From positions 2,293,001-2,357,000 of the forward strand of contig NC_009901.1 in NCBI RefSeq assembly GCF_000018285.1: a stretch of 64,000 nucleotides of DNA. Direction: 5' to 3'. The number at the start of each line of letters is the position of its first letter. Within the stretch, counting starts at the first letter, position 1. The notes under the pieces were generated by a model. The model did not search any database and was not told the DNA's origin. It was given only the letters and a program-made list of their open reading frames with translations. Position numbers and translations under genes: made by a program. Positions 14,296 to 23,638 of this stretch are shown here, one piece after another. Origin of the DNA: Shewanella pealeana ATCC 700345 (GTDB lineage Bacteria; Pseudomonadota; Gammaproteobacteria; Enterobacterales; Shewanellaceae).

Positions 14296-16985
14296 TAAGA
14301 CTCTCCATTAACAATCGAAAAGGATGGGGTGGCGAATTCCCAGTCTGGATGAATGCCATGTTGCTTAAAGAGCGCAAAACCATCCTCTACTGCTTTACAG
14401 TTTCTCTCTCGTAGGTTCTCAATAATGTCATCTACGCGTTGTTTTAGAATATTGATATTGGTGATCTGATTGTCGGTATTGTCAAAGTCAATAACTGACA
14501 TTTCCATATCTTGTAATATGTAGTTCTTATAACTGAGTAGCTTCCATACATGCTCGGCATCCACGACAACACGGAAATACTTACACCAAACGCAGCTAAG
14601 AAAATCTGCACACATTTTCTGATTACTGTCTTCATTAATTTGATGTAGTTTTCGATGCTCTCTAGCGTAGCGTTCTGCTTCTTCGTTTTGACCTTTCGCT
14701 GCACAAGTACCGGTAGGAACTATTTGATGCTGATTAGCGCTCATGTCTGTAATGATGTGAATGTCAGATGATACTTCCTTGCCAGCAAAGTAGTCAGACA
14801 TTATTTTAGTTGCTTGGTTGAGAGAGTAGCGAGATTGTTCAGGGTTGATCCGCAAATAGTTAGACTCAAACACATCAAAAGAATGTTTGACCGTATCGGT
14901 GTACTTCTTGATGCTTTTATTAACTTTTCGATAGATATGATTCACACCACCTTTGCGGATTTTTTTAGCCACAAATGGAACACTGCATCCTGCTTTCTTT
15001 AGTATGCTGCTCAGGTGTTTTACTGTTGAGTATTCAAGTTTTAACACTTCATCATTGCGCGGGTAGATAAACAGGTAATTACTGAACTTTGTTTGTGCCC
15101 TAAGCTCAGTGGTGAGTTCATCGCGAATAATTAACAAATCTGATATTGCACTTTTCAGGGTATCTGATTTTAACTCTGATTTGTCAAAGGTATATGTGTC
15201 GCTTCTATAGCCAGCTCTGGCTTTTTGAAGAACAACGGCATATTCGGTTTTATTGGTGATTGGAGATACAACCTCAGCAATGTCGTCACATTCTAACTTA
15301 AGTAACGGACTAATGTTCCATCCAGTTTTCAGTATTACCTTACCAAAGGTAAGTAAGATCCTGTGATATAGGCTTGTACTGCCATCGCGTAATAGTTTTT
15401 CAATATAAAAGGCCAACTCTCGACACTGTAGCTCTGTGTAGAAGTCATCAGTATTAAGGCGCTGTTTATGTTTGACGGTTTTAGTATTCTTGATTGGGTA
15501 AATATTGTTAAACGGAATGTCAAACTCCCGCAAGAACCATGACAAGCTGCTTCTATATATTCTGGCAGTTGTCCTATTGAATGAAGCGTTGTTCACGCTT
15601 GATTGTAGTTCAGCTAAGAGGTGATTTTGAGTAAGTCCTCCATCTATACCAAACCCATTAATACCATGTTGTCTAAGGATACCTAGGTGTTGGTGGTTCA
15701 GTGTTCCGCTGTACTTATTCAGGAGCGATTTTAGTTGTTGGTAGTTGTGATAAACTGTGACCATAGAGTAATCCCTCAGGTCGATATCTACCTTGCATAA
15801 CTCAAGAAAATTGGCTAAGTCTGTGTAAAGAGTATCAGAAATGGCTTTAATGGTTGAAAAGTCAGACAGTAGTTCACGATTGTTATCTATGTTAGGAAAT
15901 GAAAACAAGTTATCTCGAAACGAATTTAGCTCAGGAGTGTTATCAGGGTAAATACAGGTGCAGATTTCATGTATTAAGAGAAACATCCAACTTGGTAAAT
16001 TGGGGGAGTCATGAAGGCGCTTAAGTGTTTCATCGCTATTTAATAACGCCTTCAATCCTTCAGCTAGCATTGCCGAGTTTAAACTATCAGAGAGCTCTGC
16101 CTGTATAATCGGTAACGCTCTTTTGAATCCAAAAAGCTTGTCACGGACACTTGCTGGTTTAAGGTGTGAACTTATGGAGTGACCAATAATTTTTGAATAC
16201 TGTTCAATATCGTTAAACAGAGATTGAGAGGTGCGGTATAACTCAGTAAAACTAACCTCATACTTGTCTTTCGCGACTACCGACTTTTGTATAAATGTTT
16301 CACAGTCGTAGTGCGACAACATAAGCTGAAAGTGAATGGAATTGTAACTATCCACTTTAGCTGCATCAGCCAGAATGTCAGTGTTGTTCACAAATGCGCC
16401 TAAGCCATATTTTGCTAACAGTTCTCGATAGCTGTCCTTTTTCATCAGTTGGGTAAGGGTGGCGTGAGTACTAGCCTTGATGTCCCTTAGCTGTTTTTGC
16501 GGTCTGTCGGTATCCAATACGTGAAACATAAAGTCGCGGTATTGGTTAAAAAGAAGATCGGAAGCACCATAAAGTTTCGCTAAATCGGTCACGTATCCCT
16601 TTAGGTCTATTCTACTTGGCGGCTTCAAGTCAATATCGTCATTGAACAGCCTAACCAGTGTTATAAATGCGTTCTTAATCCCTTTGCCTGTTCTTAGGGC
16701 TGCATACTCAAGGAGATCCCACACGGTATTGCTTTTAAGAGCCGATAATCCTTGTTCTAGCAATGCCTTTAATGATTCAGGGTTAAGTATGTCTATTAGT
16801 TTTTCAAATTTAGAGCAGATGTAGCGAATCTGTAATGCAATAGTCACCTCTGTCTTGTTCCATTTGGCTTTGTTAGCCATATAACGCTTGTGACAAAACT
16901 CAATATCATTAGCTAGTTGTTCGCTGTGGACTAATATCCTATCGAGTCGGATGTTGAGGTTTGGATTACTAAATGCAAGATACAT
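14295..16985 (-). CDS. ginB: Large tyrosine-recombinase homologue with degenerate active site (GinB-like)
   Basis: 896 residues, unusually long. The C-terminal third has recombinase-like layout: KTGWNISPLLKLECDDI where Arg I is expected, a beta-hairpin lysine region (LQKARAGYRSDTY), AKKIRKGGVNHIYR, and VKHSFDVFESNYL. The first catalytic Arg seems replaced (G-W-N instead of G-x-R), so the protein may be catalytically weak and structural. A C-x2-C pair (SCVWCKYF, about 822) suggests a zinc finger near the C terminus. ATG directly follows the TAG of the first recombinase gene. The middle gene of GInt operons is typically the largest. Confidence 0.78.
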   Translation of the reverse strand: MYLAFSNPNLNIRLDRILVHSEQLANDIEFCHKRYMANKAKWNKTEVTIALQIRYICSKFEKLIDILNPESLKALLEQGLSALKSNTVWDLLEYAALRTGKGIKNAFITLVRLFNDDIDLKPPSRIDLKGYVTDLAKLYGASDLLFNQYRDFMFHVLDTDRPQKQLRDIKASTHATLTQLMKKDSYRELLAKYGLGAFVNNTDILADAAKVDSYNSIHFQLMLSHYDCETFIQKSVVAKDKYEVSFTELYRTSQSLFNDIEQYSKIIGHSISSHLKPASVRDKLFGFKRALPIIQAELSDSLNSAMLAEGLKALLNSDETLKRLHDSPNLPSWMFLLIHEICTCIYPDNTPELNSFRDNLFSFPNIDNNRELLSDFSTIKAISDTLYTDLANFLELCKVDIDLRDYSMVTVYHNYQQLKSLLNKYSGTLNHQHLGILRQHGINGFGIDGGLTQNHLLAELQSSVNNASFNRTTARIYRSSLSWFLREFDIPFNNIYPIKNTKTVKHKQRLNTDDFYTELQCRELAFYIEKLLRDGSTSLYHRILLTFGKVILKTGWNISPLLKLECDDIAEVVSPITNKTEYAVVLQKARAGYRSDTYTFDKSELKSDTLKSAISDLLIIRDELTTELRAQTKFSNYLFIYPRNDEVLKLEYSTVKHLSSILKKAGCSVPFVAKKIRKGGVNHIYRKVNKSIKKYTDTVKHSFDVFESNYLRINPEQSRYSLNQATKIMSDYFAGKEVSSDIHIITDMSANQHQIVPTGTCAAKGQNEEAERYAREHRKLHQINEDSNQKMCADFLSCVWCKYFRVVVDAEHVWKLLSYKNYILQDMEMSVIDFDNTDNQITNINILKQRVDDIIENLRERNCKAVEDGFALFKQHGIHPDWEFATPSFSIVNGES

Positions 16986-18365
16986 CTATCGAACTCCTAT
17001 CTCTAGCTCAGTTACTTCAACGCTTAACTCTTGCTCTAAACCTCCAAACACATCCTCAACCCAAGATTTCATGCGCTTGTCATAAGTAATGGTTCGTGCC
17101 AGATCGATGTATTTCTCAGTAGTCGAAAACTTAGAGTGACCCAATAAAGTCATAAGCCTGTATTGGATGAATCCAAGGGGTAAATCTTTCTCCAACAAAA
17201 AACGCGCTAATGAGGTAGCAAAAGTTGAGCGCAGATCATGAAACGACCTATAAAACTCAATTTTACTGGTGAGTAATTCTTTCGCAGCGTTGGACGTAAT
17301 ATTAGTGATCGACCCTTCATTTAGGATATTGCCAGAACGGTTAATGAAAAGAGGTTTGTCTATTTCTGCATTCTGGTTTGCCCCCCATTTGGCAGAGCGC
17401 TTTAGTCTTTCTGGTGAGTTCCTGTAGTTCCAGAGTCTCGACATCAAAGAACGTGGTACAAGTATCTGTCTATGCTTATTAAACTTGCCAAGTACATCAA
17501 CGCTGTAAACTTTGGTATCGTCCAAGGCTGTATCAACAATTTCAGACTCCTTTAAAAGTACCACTTCAAAAGCTCGTAACCCACACAACAACGCTAAATC
17601 TGCCCATAGTCTGCGGGACTCTGATTGCATGTGGTTTGTAGAGTAGAAATCCTTTAACTCTTTTTGGCTATACGGGGAAAGTCCATCGTTCAACACCATT
17701 TTCTTTTGTCGATGCTTTTTAGGAATAGTTAAGTCATTAGTTTGAACTACCATCCCTCTGTCATAACTAAAGGATGCGAATATCAAATCAAACTCTGAGT
17801 TAGAGCGTTTTTTCCTAATCACCTTGTCGGTATATTTAAATGGCAGTTTTTCAATTCGACGTGTTCGCCAAGCCCATTCATACAATTGTCTAACATGAGA
17901 TATGTACAAATTTGCGGTATCGAGCGATAGCTCATTATTCTTGATTCGGTCAATCAAGTGGGTGCGAAAGCGATAAGGCAGTAACCACTCTTTTGCTTTC
18001 TCTGATGCTGAGACAGCATATAGGTCTTTCCACTCTAATCCTGCGGCCTCTAGCCACACCAGAAAAACTTTAAGCGAGTTGGCAATGCTTTTAATTGTTT
18101 TTACCGTTACACCTCCTAAGAGGTTCTTATGACCTCCTCTAGAGGGGCGAAGAAACTTGCCTTTGTAACGATACTCAAGGAACAGGTTTATTTCTAAACA
18201 ATCTTTTAATCGTGTATCACTGAATAGTAATGGGAATTTATCGACCTCATGGTGGCGTTGGTGGTTAATATTTCGGATCTGATACTCGCCTGCAATATCC
18301 AGTAACTCCCCATCAAACGATGGCAGTGAGCCTAAGTTAAGCTTTGTTTGAATAATAGAGATCAT
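16986..18365 (-). CDS. ginA: Tyrosine recombinase, first of the island operon (GinA-like)
   Basis: 459 residues from ATG 18365 (AGGA eight bases upstream); the frame extends to 18395 without a good start. Catalytic signatures are complete: LLCGLRAFEVVLLKE (Arg I, about 275), SFHDLRSTFATSLA (H-x2-R, about 390) and LMTLLGHSKFSTTEKYIDLA (His and Tyr, about 415-427). It is the promoter-proximal gene, starting about 120 bp inside the right junction and reading into the island. In GInt and Tn554 elements all the recombinases are needed for integration. Confidence 0.88.
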   Translation of the reverse strand: MISIIQTKLNLGSLPSFDGELLDIAGEYQIRNINHQRHHEVDKFPLLFSDTRLKDCLEINLFLEYRYKGKFLRPSRGGHKNLLGGVTVKTIKSIANSLKVFLVWLEAAGLEWKDLYAVSASEKAKEWLLPYRFRTHLIDRIKNNELSLDTANLYISHVRQLYEWAWRTRRIEKLPFKYTDKVIRKKRSNSEFDLIFASFSYDRGMVVQTNDLTIPKKHRQKKMVLNDGLSPYSQKELKDFYSTNHMQSESRRLWADLALLCGLRAFEVVLLKESEIVDTALDDTKVYSVDVLGKFNKHRQILVPRSLMSRLWNYRNSPERLKRSAKWGANQNAEIDKPLFINRSGNILNEGSITNITSNAAKELLTSKIEFYRSFHDLRSTFATSLARFLLEKDLPLGFIQYRLMTLLGHSKFSTTEKYIDLARTITYDKRMKSWVEDVFGGLEQELSVEVTELEIGVR

Positions 18366-18484
18366 AGATAGTGTCCTGCCATATATAAACCACACGAGAT
18401 TTAGTCTTCATTTTTAATCATGAAGTAACATAATTGCACATAAATATAGATGGGGTTAGTAACTAAGTAAAGAAGGTGTAACTA
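18366..18484. promoter_or_regulatory. Right end of island: recombinase promoter and junction repeats
   Basis: About 120 bp between the recombinase operon and the mscS remnant. GGTTAGT at 18454-18460 and ACTAACC at 18481-18487 form a 7-bp inverted pair with the second arm on the junction, and GGTGTAAC (18474) repeats a motif of the left end (2829). These are candidates for recombinase binding. The leftward promoter of the operon must also lie here. Confidence 0.55.
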
Positions 18485-19213
18485 ACCGATGTGATCCAAA
18501 ATAGCTTACGTTTGCGTTGGATCAAGCGTGGTAATAGCCAGAGCGCATCTTTATTAAGGCCGCTTGCTAACTTTACCCGAGTGATGCTGGTGGCTTTAGC
18601 GGTACTCATTTGGCTAGAACATTTAGGCTTTGATGCCTCAACTATCCTCGCGGGATTAGGCATTGGTGGTATAGCGGTCGCTTTGGCTTCAAAACAGTCG
18701 ATAGAAAATTTTATTGGTACCATCACTCTCTATTCATCGGCTCCGATTAAGGTGGGTAATATTGGTCGCTTTGGCAGTATAACTGGCACTGTGGAGGAGA
18801 TAGGGCTTCGTTGTACCCGTATTAGAACCATCGACCGTTCGGTAATCAATGTGCCAAATGCGAGGCTATCAGAGATGGATATTGAAAATATTTCTGAGCG
18901 AGAAAAGATCCGTTTGAAAACAGATATTCGCCTCGATTACCAGACCAGTACTGAGCAAATTCACCATATCATCGATGACATACGCTGCTTGCTAGAGCAG
19001 CACGATAAGGTCGAGGAAAGCCCTCTCAGAGTAACTTTTAAGGGTTTTGGTTTATATGGCTTACAACTTAATGTGTTTGCCTATATTGGCACAACAGATT
19101 TTGCAGAGTTTCAGTTGGTATCGGAAGAGTTACATTTTGGCATTATGAATGTGGTGAGTAAGCATGGCTCACGTATCGTTCCCGTGGTACCAGTTGCTGC
19201 AACACAAGCTTAG
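18485..19213 (+). pseudogene. mscS-like: MscS-family mechanosensitive channel, 3' part (interrupted)
   Basis: Continues the frame broken at 2763, from codons T-D-V-I-Q-N-S. It contains one membrane helix, then the conserved pore helix and loop GLGIGGIAVALASKQSIENF, then the cytoplasmic beta domain and an alpha/beta C-terminal domain. It ends at a normal stop (19213). Without its N-terminal half it has no natural start. A GTG at 18491 is in frame but has no clear ribosome-binding site, although AGAAGG lies about 15 bases upstream. A membrane-inserted fragment is conceivable but loss of function is more likely. Confidence 0.85.
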
Positions 19214-19302
19214 CTAAAAAGCTAATTTGTGGCATAGATTAATGATTTAACGTGATAAATCACTATAATCTAGGGAATTAATAAAATATTAAAGGAACTC
19301 AC

Positions 19303-20247
19303 ATGGCTCAAATGTTGGAAAGCGTTGATCAACGTACCAAGCTCGTTGGTGAAAACCGACTTGAGCTATTACTGTTTAGGATTAGCGCCACTCAGCTTTT
19401 TGCGATTAATGTTTTTAAGGTCAAAGAAGTGGTCAAGGTTCCGGCATTAAGCGCAATGCCAGGTAGCCACAGTAGTATCATCGGGGTGGCTAATTTACGA
19501 GGAAGCTCCATACCTGTTATCGATCTACGTAAGGCGATAGGGTTTAGACCGTCAGTCATTCAACCAGAGAGTAACCTGATTGTGACTGAATATAACCGTT
19601 CAGTACAAGGTTTCTTAGTCGATAAAGTGGAGCATATCGTTAACTTAACCTGGGGCGATATTATGCCTCCACCAAAAACGGTGGGCCGGGATAATTACCT
19701 AACCGCAATTACTCGCATCGAATACCAAGATAAACAGGAGTTGGTATCAATTATCGATGTGGAAAAAGTGCTCGCCGAGATCATACATTACGATATTAGG
19801 TTGTCAGATGGGGTGCTAGACGAGCGGCTCTTACCTTTGATGCTTGGACGTAAGGTGTTAATTGTCGATGATTCGGCGACCGCTAGACGCCAAGTGCGTG
19901 AAACCCTTGAGCAGCTAGGATTAGAGGTCGTAGAAGCCACCGATGGGCTTATGGCATTGAATCAGCTCAAGCGATGGTGTGATGAAGGTAAAGTGATAAC
20001 CGATCACATTTTAATGCTGATCACCGATGCTGAGATGCCTGAGATGGACGGGTATAAGCTTACACATGAGATACGTAGCGATAAACGTATGTCAGATCTG
20101 TTTATTACCTTAAACACTTCATTAAGCGGCAGCTTCAATAACGCTATGGTTGAAAAGGTAGGTTGTGATCGTTTTATCTCTAAATTTCAGCCAGATTTAC
20201 TAGTCGAAGTGGTGCAAGATAAATTAAGAGAAACGCTAACCAGTTAG
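19303..20247 (+). CDS. cheV: Chemotaxis coupling/receiver protein CheV
   Basis: 314 residues, ATG after AAAGGAA. Residues 1-165 are a CheW-like coupling domain (FRISATQLFAINVFKVKEVV, GVANLRGSSIPVIDLR). Residues about 185-310 are a response-regulator receiver: VLIVDDSATARR holds the acidic pair, ITDAEMPEMDGY the phospho-acceptor Asp, and GCDRFISKF the conserved Lys. CheV links chemoreceptors to CheA and tunes the array through phosphorylation. It stands alone here, right after the split channel gene. Confidence 0.95.
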   Translation: MAQMLESVDQRTKLVGENRLELLLFRISATQLFAINVFKVKEVVKVPALSAMPGSHSSIIGVANLRGSSIPVIDLRKAIGFRPSVIQPESNLIVTEYNRSVQGFLVDKVEHIVNLTWGDIMPPPKTVGRDNYLTAITRIEYQDKQELVSIIDVEKVLAEIIHYDIRLSDGVLDERLLPLMLGRKVLIVDDSATARRQVRETLEQLGLEVVEATDGLMALNQLKRWCDEGKVITDHILMLITDAEMPEMDGYKLTHEIRSDKRMSDLFITLNTSLSGSFNNAMVEKVGCDRFISKFQPDLLVEVVQDKLRETLTS

Positions 20248-20308
20248 CCCCTCTCTTAATAAGCATCTTTATAAATAAGAGGCTTAACAACAAGAGCACT
20301 GAGTTGAC

Positions 20309-20953
20309 TTAATCTTGGTGTTCTTCTCTTAGCTCGTTTAGGACCTGCTTTTTTAGCTCTGGCACTGCGGCAATATTAATCTGTGCGATACGAATGGCAA
20401 AGCCAAATCTATCCTTACCGACGATGGCAATAACATCTTCTAGAAAACGTTTATCTAAGGTGAATTGCTTAGCATAGAATGCTATTGCTTGGCTGACCGA
20501 ACGGTAATTAACACCATCAAAGCTAAATGAAGCGTCGTAGCCATAGTCATCAATAACAACACCATTAAGACTCAAAGGCCAGCCGCTATAATTAACTCGA
20601 TCGCGGGCAATCTCATACATCATCCAGCCACTCTTTTTAAAGCCACCAAATACCTTGTCTTCAAATTCAGACTCTTCTAATTCTTGCTTGGTCCAATTAA
20701 CACCGATTGCTAAATGCTTTTCGTAGATCCGCATTAGCTCGTCTTTGACTGCCATCTTACAGTCCCAAATTGAAGTAAGCTTATGTTGTTTAGCCAGTTT
20801 TAAACATTCTTTGCAGCAAGGCACTGTTAAAGAAGGATGAGGAGTATAGGTTTCCTTTAGATAACTCCATTGCTGATCGCTGGGTTCGCCGCAAAACCAG
20901 CAACAATGTCTACGATCAAATGGGATGTCAATTAACGGGGCTAGCTGTAACAC
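20309..20953 (-). CDS. Conserved hypothetical protein with N-terminal Cys pairs
   Basis: 214 residues from GTG 20953, seven bases after AAAGGAAA. Starts further upstream would fall inside the terminator hairpin of the preceding gene. Near the N terminus, CCWFCGEP and, about 25 residues on, CCKECLKLA form a likely four-cysteine zinc site, similar in spacing to HNH-like or zinc-ribbon proteins. No HNH catalytic His is obvious. The remainder is mixed alpha/beta and ends in charged residues. Function unknown. Confidence 0.7.
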   Translation of the reverse strand: MLQLAPLIDIPFDRRHCCWFCGEPSDQQWSYLKETYTPHPSLTVPCCKECLKLAKQHKLTSIWDCKMAVKDELMRIYEKHLAIGVNWTKQELEESEFEDKVFGGFKKSGWMMYEIARDRVNYSGWPLSLNGVVIDDYGYDASFSFDGVNYRSVSQAIAFYAKQFTLDKRFLEDVIAIVGKDRFGFAIRIAQINIAAVPELKKQVLNELREEHQD

Positions 20954-20975
20954 AGAAACATTTCCTTTTAAAAAA

Positions 20976-21010
20976 ACAAAGCGCACAATCTATGAGATTG
21001 TGCGCTTTGT
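20976..21010 (-). terminator. Strong rho-independent terminator
   Basis: Perfect 16-bp stem ACAAAGCGCACAATCT / AGATTGTGCGCTTTGT with a 3-base loop, followed on the minus strand by a T-run. It ends the DUF2750 gene and overlaps the leader of the next gene, leaving only about 20 bp to that gene's start. Confidence 0.9.
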
Positions 21011-21039
21011 TTGATACTTCGCAATGACTAATTTAGCGA

Positions 21040-21399
21040 TTATTCTTTTTCAACACCCACTAGTGACGTTGCTAGTACGATAGGGTCTACTTCTTGACAG
21101 TCTTGATCGGCAACCCAATCTACGCCAATCAGTACGCCATCATCGTTAAGATCGCTAACCCAGAACTCTAGAAACTCTTCTAGAGTGATAGCAATCGCCT
21201 GGTAACCGTCCCACTCATCGGTGCAATGGCTCTTAGCTTGTGCTTCTTCAGACCACAAAGGCATTACATCGGTAGCCTCAAACTCAGAAGAGTCGCAGAC
21301 AACCCAGCCTTCACCAGTCTCATCTTGAAGACCCCAAACAACTTGGGATTGTTTTACGTTGTTGATGAAACTTTCTAATGTAGGAGTCATTTCAGTCAT
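21040..21399 (-). CDS. DUF2750 family protein
   Basis: 119 residues, acidic. FINNVKQSQVVWGLQDETGE at the start, WVVCDSS and LPLWS-like MPLWSEEAQAK, then ITLEEFLEFWVSDLNDDGVL and IGVDWVADQDC match the DUF2750 family of small cytoplasmic proteins of unknown role. Start ATG is supported by an upstream AAGAGAT. It is a single-gene unit with its own terminator. Confidence 0.85.
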   Translation of the reverse strand: MTEMTPTLESFINNVKQSQVVWGLQDETGEGWVVCDSSEFEATDVMPLWSEEAQAKSHCTDEWDGYQAIAITLEEFLEFWVSDLNDDGVLIGVDWVADQDCQEVDPIVLATSLVGVEKE

Positions 21400-21763
21400 G
21401 ATTAATCTCTTGTTTGGTTAGATATCGATTAGCTATCGAAAAGACGAGCTTTAATGAGTATTAGTCTGCAACTGGCTTGTGATTTTAGCAAGTTATTTAA
21501 GGTATTTCTCTCTGAGAAAAAATGCTCTTATGGCAGAGGTATGCGGCATTTGTTCGGAAATTAGGCGCTTGCAACACAAACATCATTTGGTCGTAATATT
21601 TAAGTGAATTTAGTCTATATTATGCAGCGAACATAGTATGATATTTTACAATGGTTTGATGAAACAACGTACATGACTCAGGTTAGATTTAGTGAGTTTA
21701 AGGAAAGTTTAATCAAACCGCGTCATTTTATACGTTACAGTCATTCATTTTGGGAGTCTTCAA

Positions 21764-22954
21764 TTGTTAAAATCAATCCCCCTGGCTACAGCGCTAATCC
21801 TATCTACTTCTGCTGCTTATGCGGCAGACGAGCAGCCTAATTGGGCTAGCTGCGTGGCCGAGCTACAACAAACGGCAAAAGCAGAAGGTCTATCTCAACA
21901 GACCATAGAGACCACGTTGGCCAATGTTAAGTACGTGCCGAGAGTGATTGAACTCGATCAAAAACAACCTGAATTTAGCACGTCTTTTGAAAATTATTTT
22001 AGTAAGCGGGTAACAGATTGGCGAGTGGAGCAGGGGCGTAAGCTCTATAGTGAGCACAAAGTATTGTTACAAAAACTGGCAAAAGAATATGGCGTGCCGC
22101 CTCAGTACCTGCTTGCATTCTGGGGACTAGAAACTAATTTTGGCTCTTATAAGGGCAAGATGTCGGTATTAGATTCATTGGCAACCTTGGCTTGCGATCC
22201 AAGGCGCAGTCGTTATTTCACCACTGAGTTGATGCAAGCATTAAAGCTTAAAGAGCGATACAACTTTGATGAAGCTGATATGGTCGGGTCTTGGGCTGGT
22301 GCCATGGGACACACTCAATTTATGCCGTCGGCCTATGCAAAATACGCTGTGGATGGCAATGGTGATGGTAAAGCAGACCTGTGGAACAGTACCGAAGATG
22401 CTTTAACCTCTGCGGCTAACTTCTTACAAAATCTAGGTTGGAAACGCAATGAACGTTGGGGGCGAGAAGTCACCTTACCGGAAAACTTCTCATACGCGCA
22501 CTTAGGCAAAGCCGAGTCTCAGCCGCTTACTCGTTGGGCAGAGCTGGGGATCACACAAACCAATGGTGCACCGTTAAGTACGCCAGATATGCAAGCTGCA
22601 CTTTACCTGCCGTCGGGTCATACGGGCCCCGCATTTTTAGGTTATGACAACTTTGATGTGATCATGCGCTGGAATCGCTCAACCTTTTACGCCATCGCAG
22701 TAGGTCACCTTGCCGACAGAATCAATGGCGCTGTAGCGCTAAAAGTGACACCACCTAAGATGCCAAACTTGAGTCGTGCTCGAGTTAAAGAGCTGCAAAA
22801 CCAGCTGAACCATTTAGGTTATGATGTGGGTAAGGCCGATGGCATTTTGGGCTCAAAGTCGGTTAAAGGCTTACAGAGCTTCCAAAAGAGTCAGGGGCTT
22901 GTTGCCGACGGCTACCCGGATGAAGCGACGTTTAAGGCGCTAAAGGTTAAGTAA
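21764..22954 (+). CDS. Lytic murein transglycosylase (MltB family) with C-terminal peptidoglycan-binding domain
   Basis: 396 residues. TTG start at 21764, seven bases after GGGAG. The signal peptide (SIPLATALILSTSAAYAA) has no lipobox cysteine, so the product should be periplasmic and soluble. The SLT_2 domain covers about 25-315, with the catalytic Glu in LAFWGLETNFGSYKG and the conserved AMGHTQFMPSAYAKYA. A PG_binding_1 domain (LQNQLNHLGYDVGKADGILG) covers about 335-395. It cleaves glycan strands to anhydro-muropeptides. Confidence 0.93.
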   Translation: MLKSIPLATALILSTSAAYAADEQPNWASCVAELQQTAKAEGLSQQTIETTLANVKYVPRVIELDQKQPEFSTSFENYFSKRVTDWRVEQGRKLYSEHKVLLQKLAKEYGVPPQYLLAFWGLETNFGSYKGKMSVLDSLATLACDPRRSRYFTTELMQALKLKERYNFDEADMVGSWAGAMGHTQFMPSAYAKYAVDGNGDGKADLWNSTEDALTSAANFLQNLGWKRNERWGREVTLPENFSYAHLGKAESQPLTRWAELGITQTNGAPLSTPDMQAALYLPSGHTGPAFLGYDNFDVIMRWNRSTFYAIAVGHLADRINGAVALKVTPPKMPNLSRARVKELQNQLNHLGYDVGKADGILGSKSVKGLQSFQKSQGLVADGYPDEATFKALKVK

Positions 22955-23082
22955 ACTAATTACAGACAAGCAAGCTTAAAGTGAGTGATATAATTTTGAC
23001 TCATTAGATAACACTAGAGGGTTCAGGCGAGTTTTGTTAAGCTGCGGCCACTAAATTAGAGCGAACAGTGTTAAGGAATACC

Positions 23083-23565
23083 ATGAGCATTAAAGATGAT
23101 TCAGTTGTGCAGTTTAACTACACATTACGTGATGAGCAGGGCGAAGTTTTAGAAACCAATGACGGTTTAGAGCCAATCGCCTACCTTCATGGCCATGACA
23201 ACATGATGCATGGTGTTGAAGATGCACTTACCGGTAAAGACGTTGGTGCTAAATTCTCTGTAACTTTGCCAGCGAGCCAAACTTATGGTGAGCGTAATGA
23301 AGACGCCGAACAACGCGTTTCGGTAAAGCATCTTCAAGGTGCTAGTGTATGGAAACCTGGTATGCGCGCATTGATCAACACAGATCAAGGTCAGCGCCAA
23401 GTCACTATCGTAAAGATGGGGAAGTTTATGGCAACTGTGGATGTTAACCATCCACTGGCAGGCCGTGAATTAACCTTCGATCTTGAAGTGATGGACGTCC
23501 GTGATGCGACTAGTGAAGAGATTGCCCATGGTCATGCCCACGGTAAAGGTGGACACCAACACTAA
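23083..23565 (+). CDS. slyD: FKBP-type peptidyl-prolyl isomerase SlyD
   Basis: 160 residues from ATG 23083 (AAGGAA upstream; an in-frame TTG 15 bp earlier is ignored). FKBP core with inserted IF domain: NYTLRDEQGEVLETND, then LHGHDNMMHGVEDAL, and the conserved VDVNHPLAGRELTFDLEV. A short metal-binding tail, HGHAHGKGGHQH, is much shorter than in E. coli SlyD. It acts as a cytoplasmic chaperone/isomerase and can deliver nickel. A terminator follows. Confidence 0.95.
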   Translation: MSIKDDSVVQFNYTLRDEQGEVLETNDGLEPIAYLHGHDNMMHGVEDALTGKDVGAKFSVTLPASQTYGERNEDAEQRVSVKHLQGASVWKPGMRALINTDQGQRQVTIVKMGKFMATVDVNHPLAGRELTFDLEVMDVRDATSEEIAHGHAHGKGGHQH

Positions 23566-23585
23566 GCTGGCTTTGTCAGTTGACT

Positions 23586-23612
23586 AAAGCCCAACAGTGT
23601 TGGGCTTTTTTA
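23586..23612 (+). terminator. Rho-independent terminator after slyD
   Basis: Stem AAAGCCCAACA / TGTTGGGCTTT followed by a T-run. Confidence 0.92.
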
Positions 23613-23638
23613 TTGCATCTTAGAGATATTAACTCGTT

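Larger units (their letters stand above)
2764..18484. mobile_element. GInt/Tn554-type genomic island with three tyrosine recombinases, inserted in mscS
   Basis: A roughly 15.7 kb block splits an otherwise collinear mscS reading frame, which fixes both ends to within a few bases. A four-gene operon at the right end (three tyrosine recombinases and a small HTH/coiled-coil protein, genes abutting or overlapping by one base) matches the ginABCD arrangement of GInt islands and the tnpABC logic of Tn554. Cargo is visibly more AT-rich than the flanks and includes integron cassettes. GGTGTAAC occurs near both ends (2829 and 18474). GGTTAGT (18454) and ACTAACC (18481) form an inverted pair at the right junction. 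No clear target duplication is visible, as expected for this class. Confidence 0.82.

Noticed and set aside
2772..18495. ATCACATC (2772) and GATGTGAT (18488) as terminal inverted repeats
   Set aside because: The right copy lies on the chromosomal side of the junction within mscS codons, so it is probably chance.
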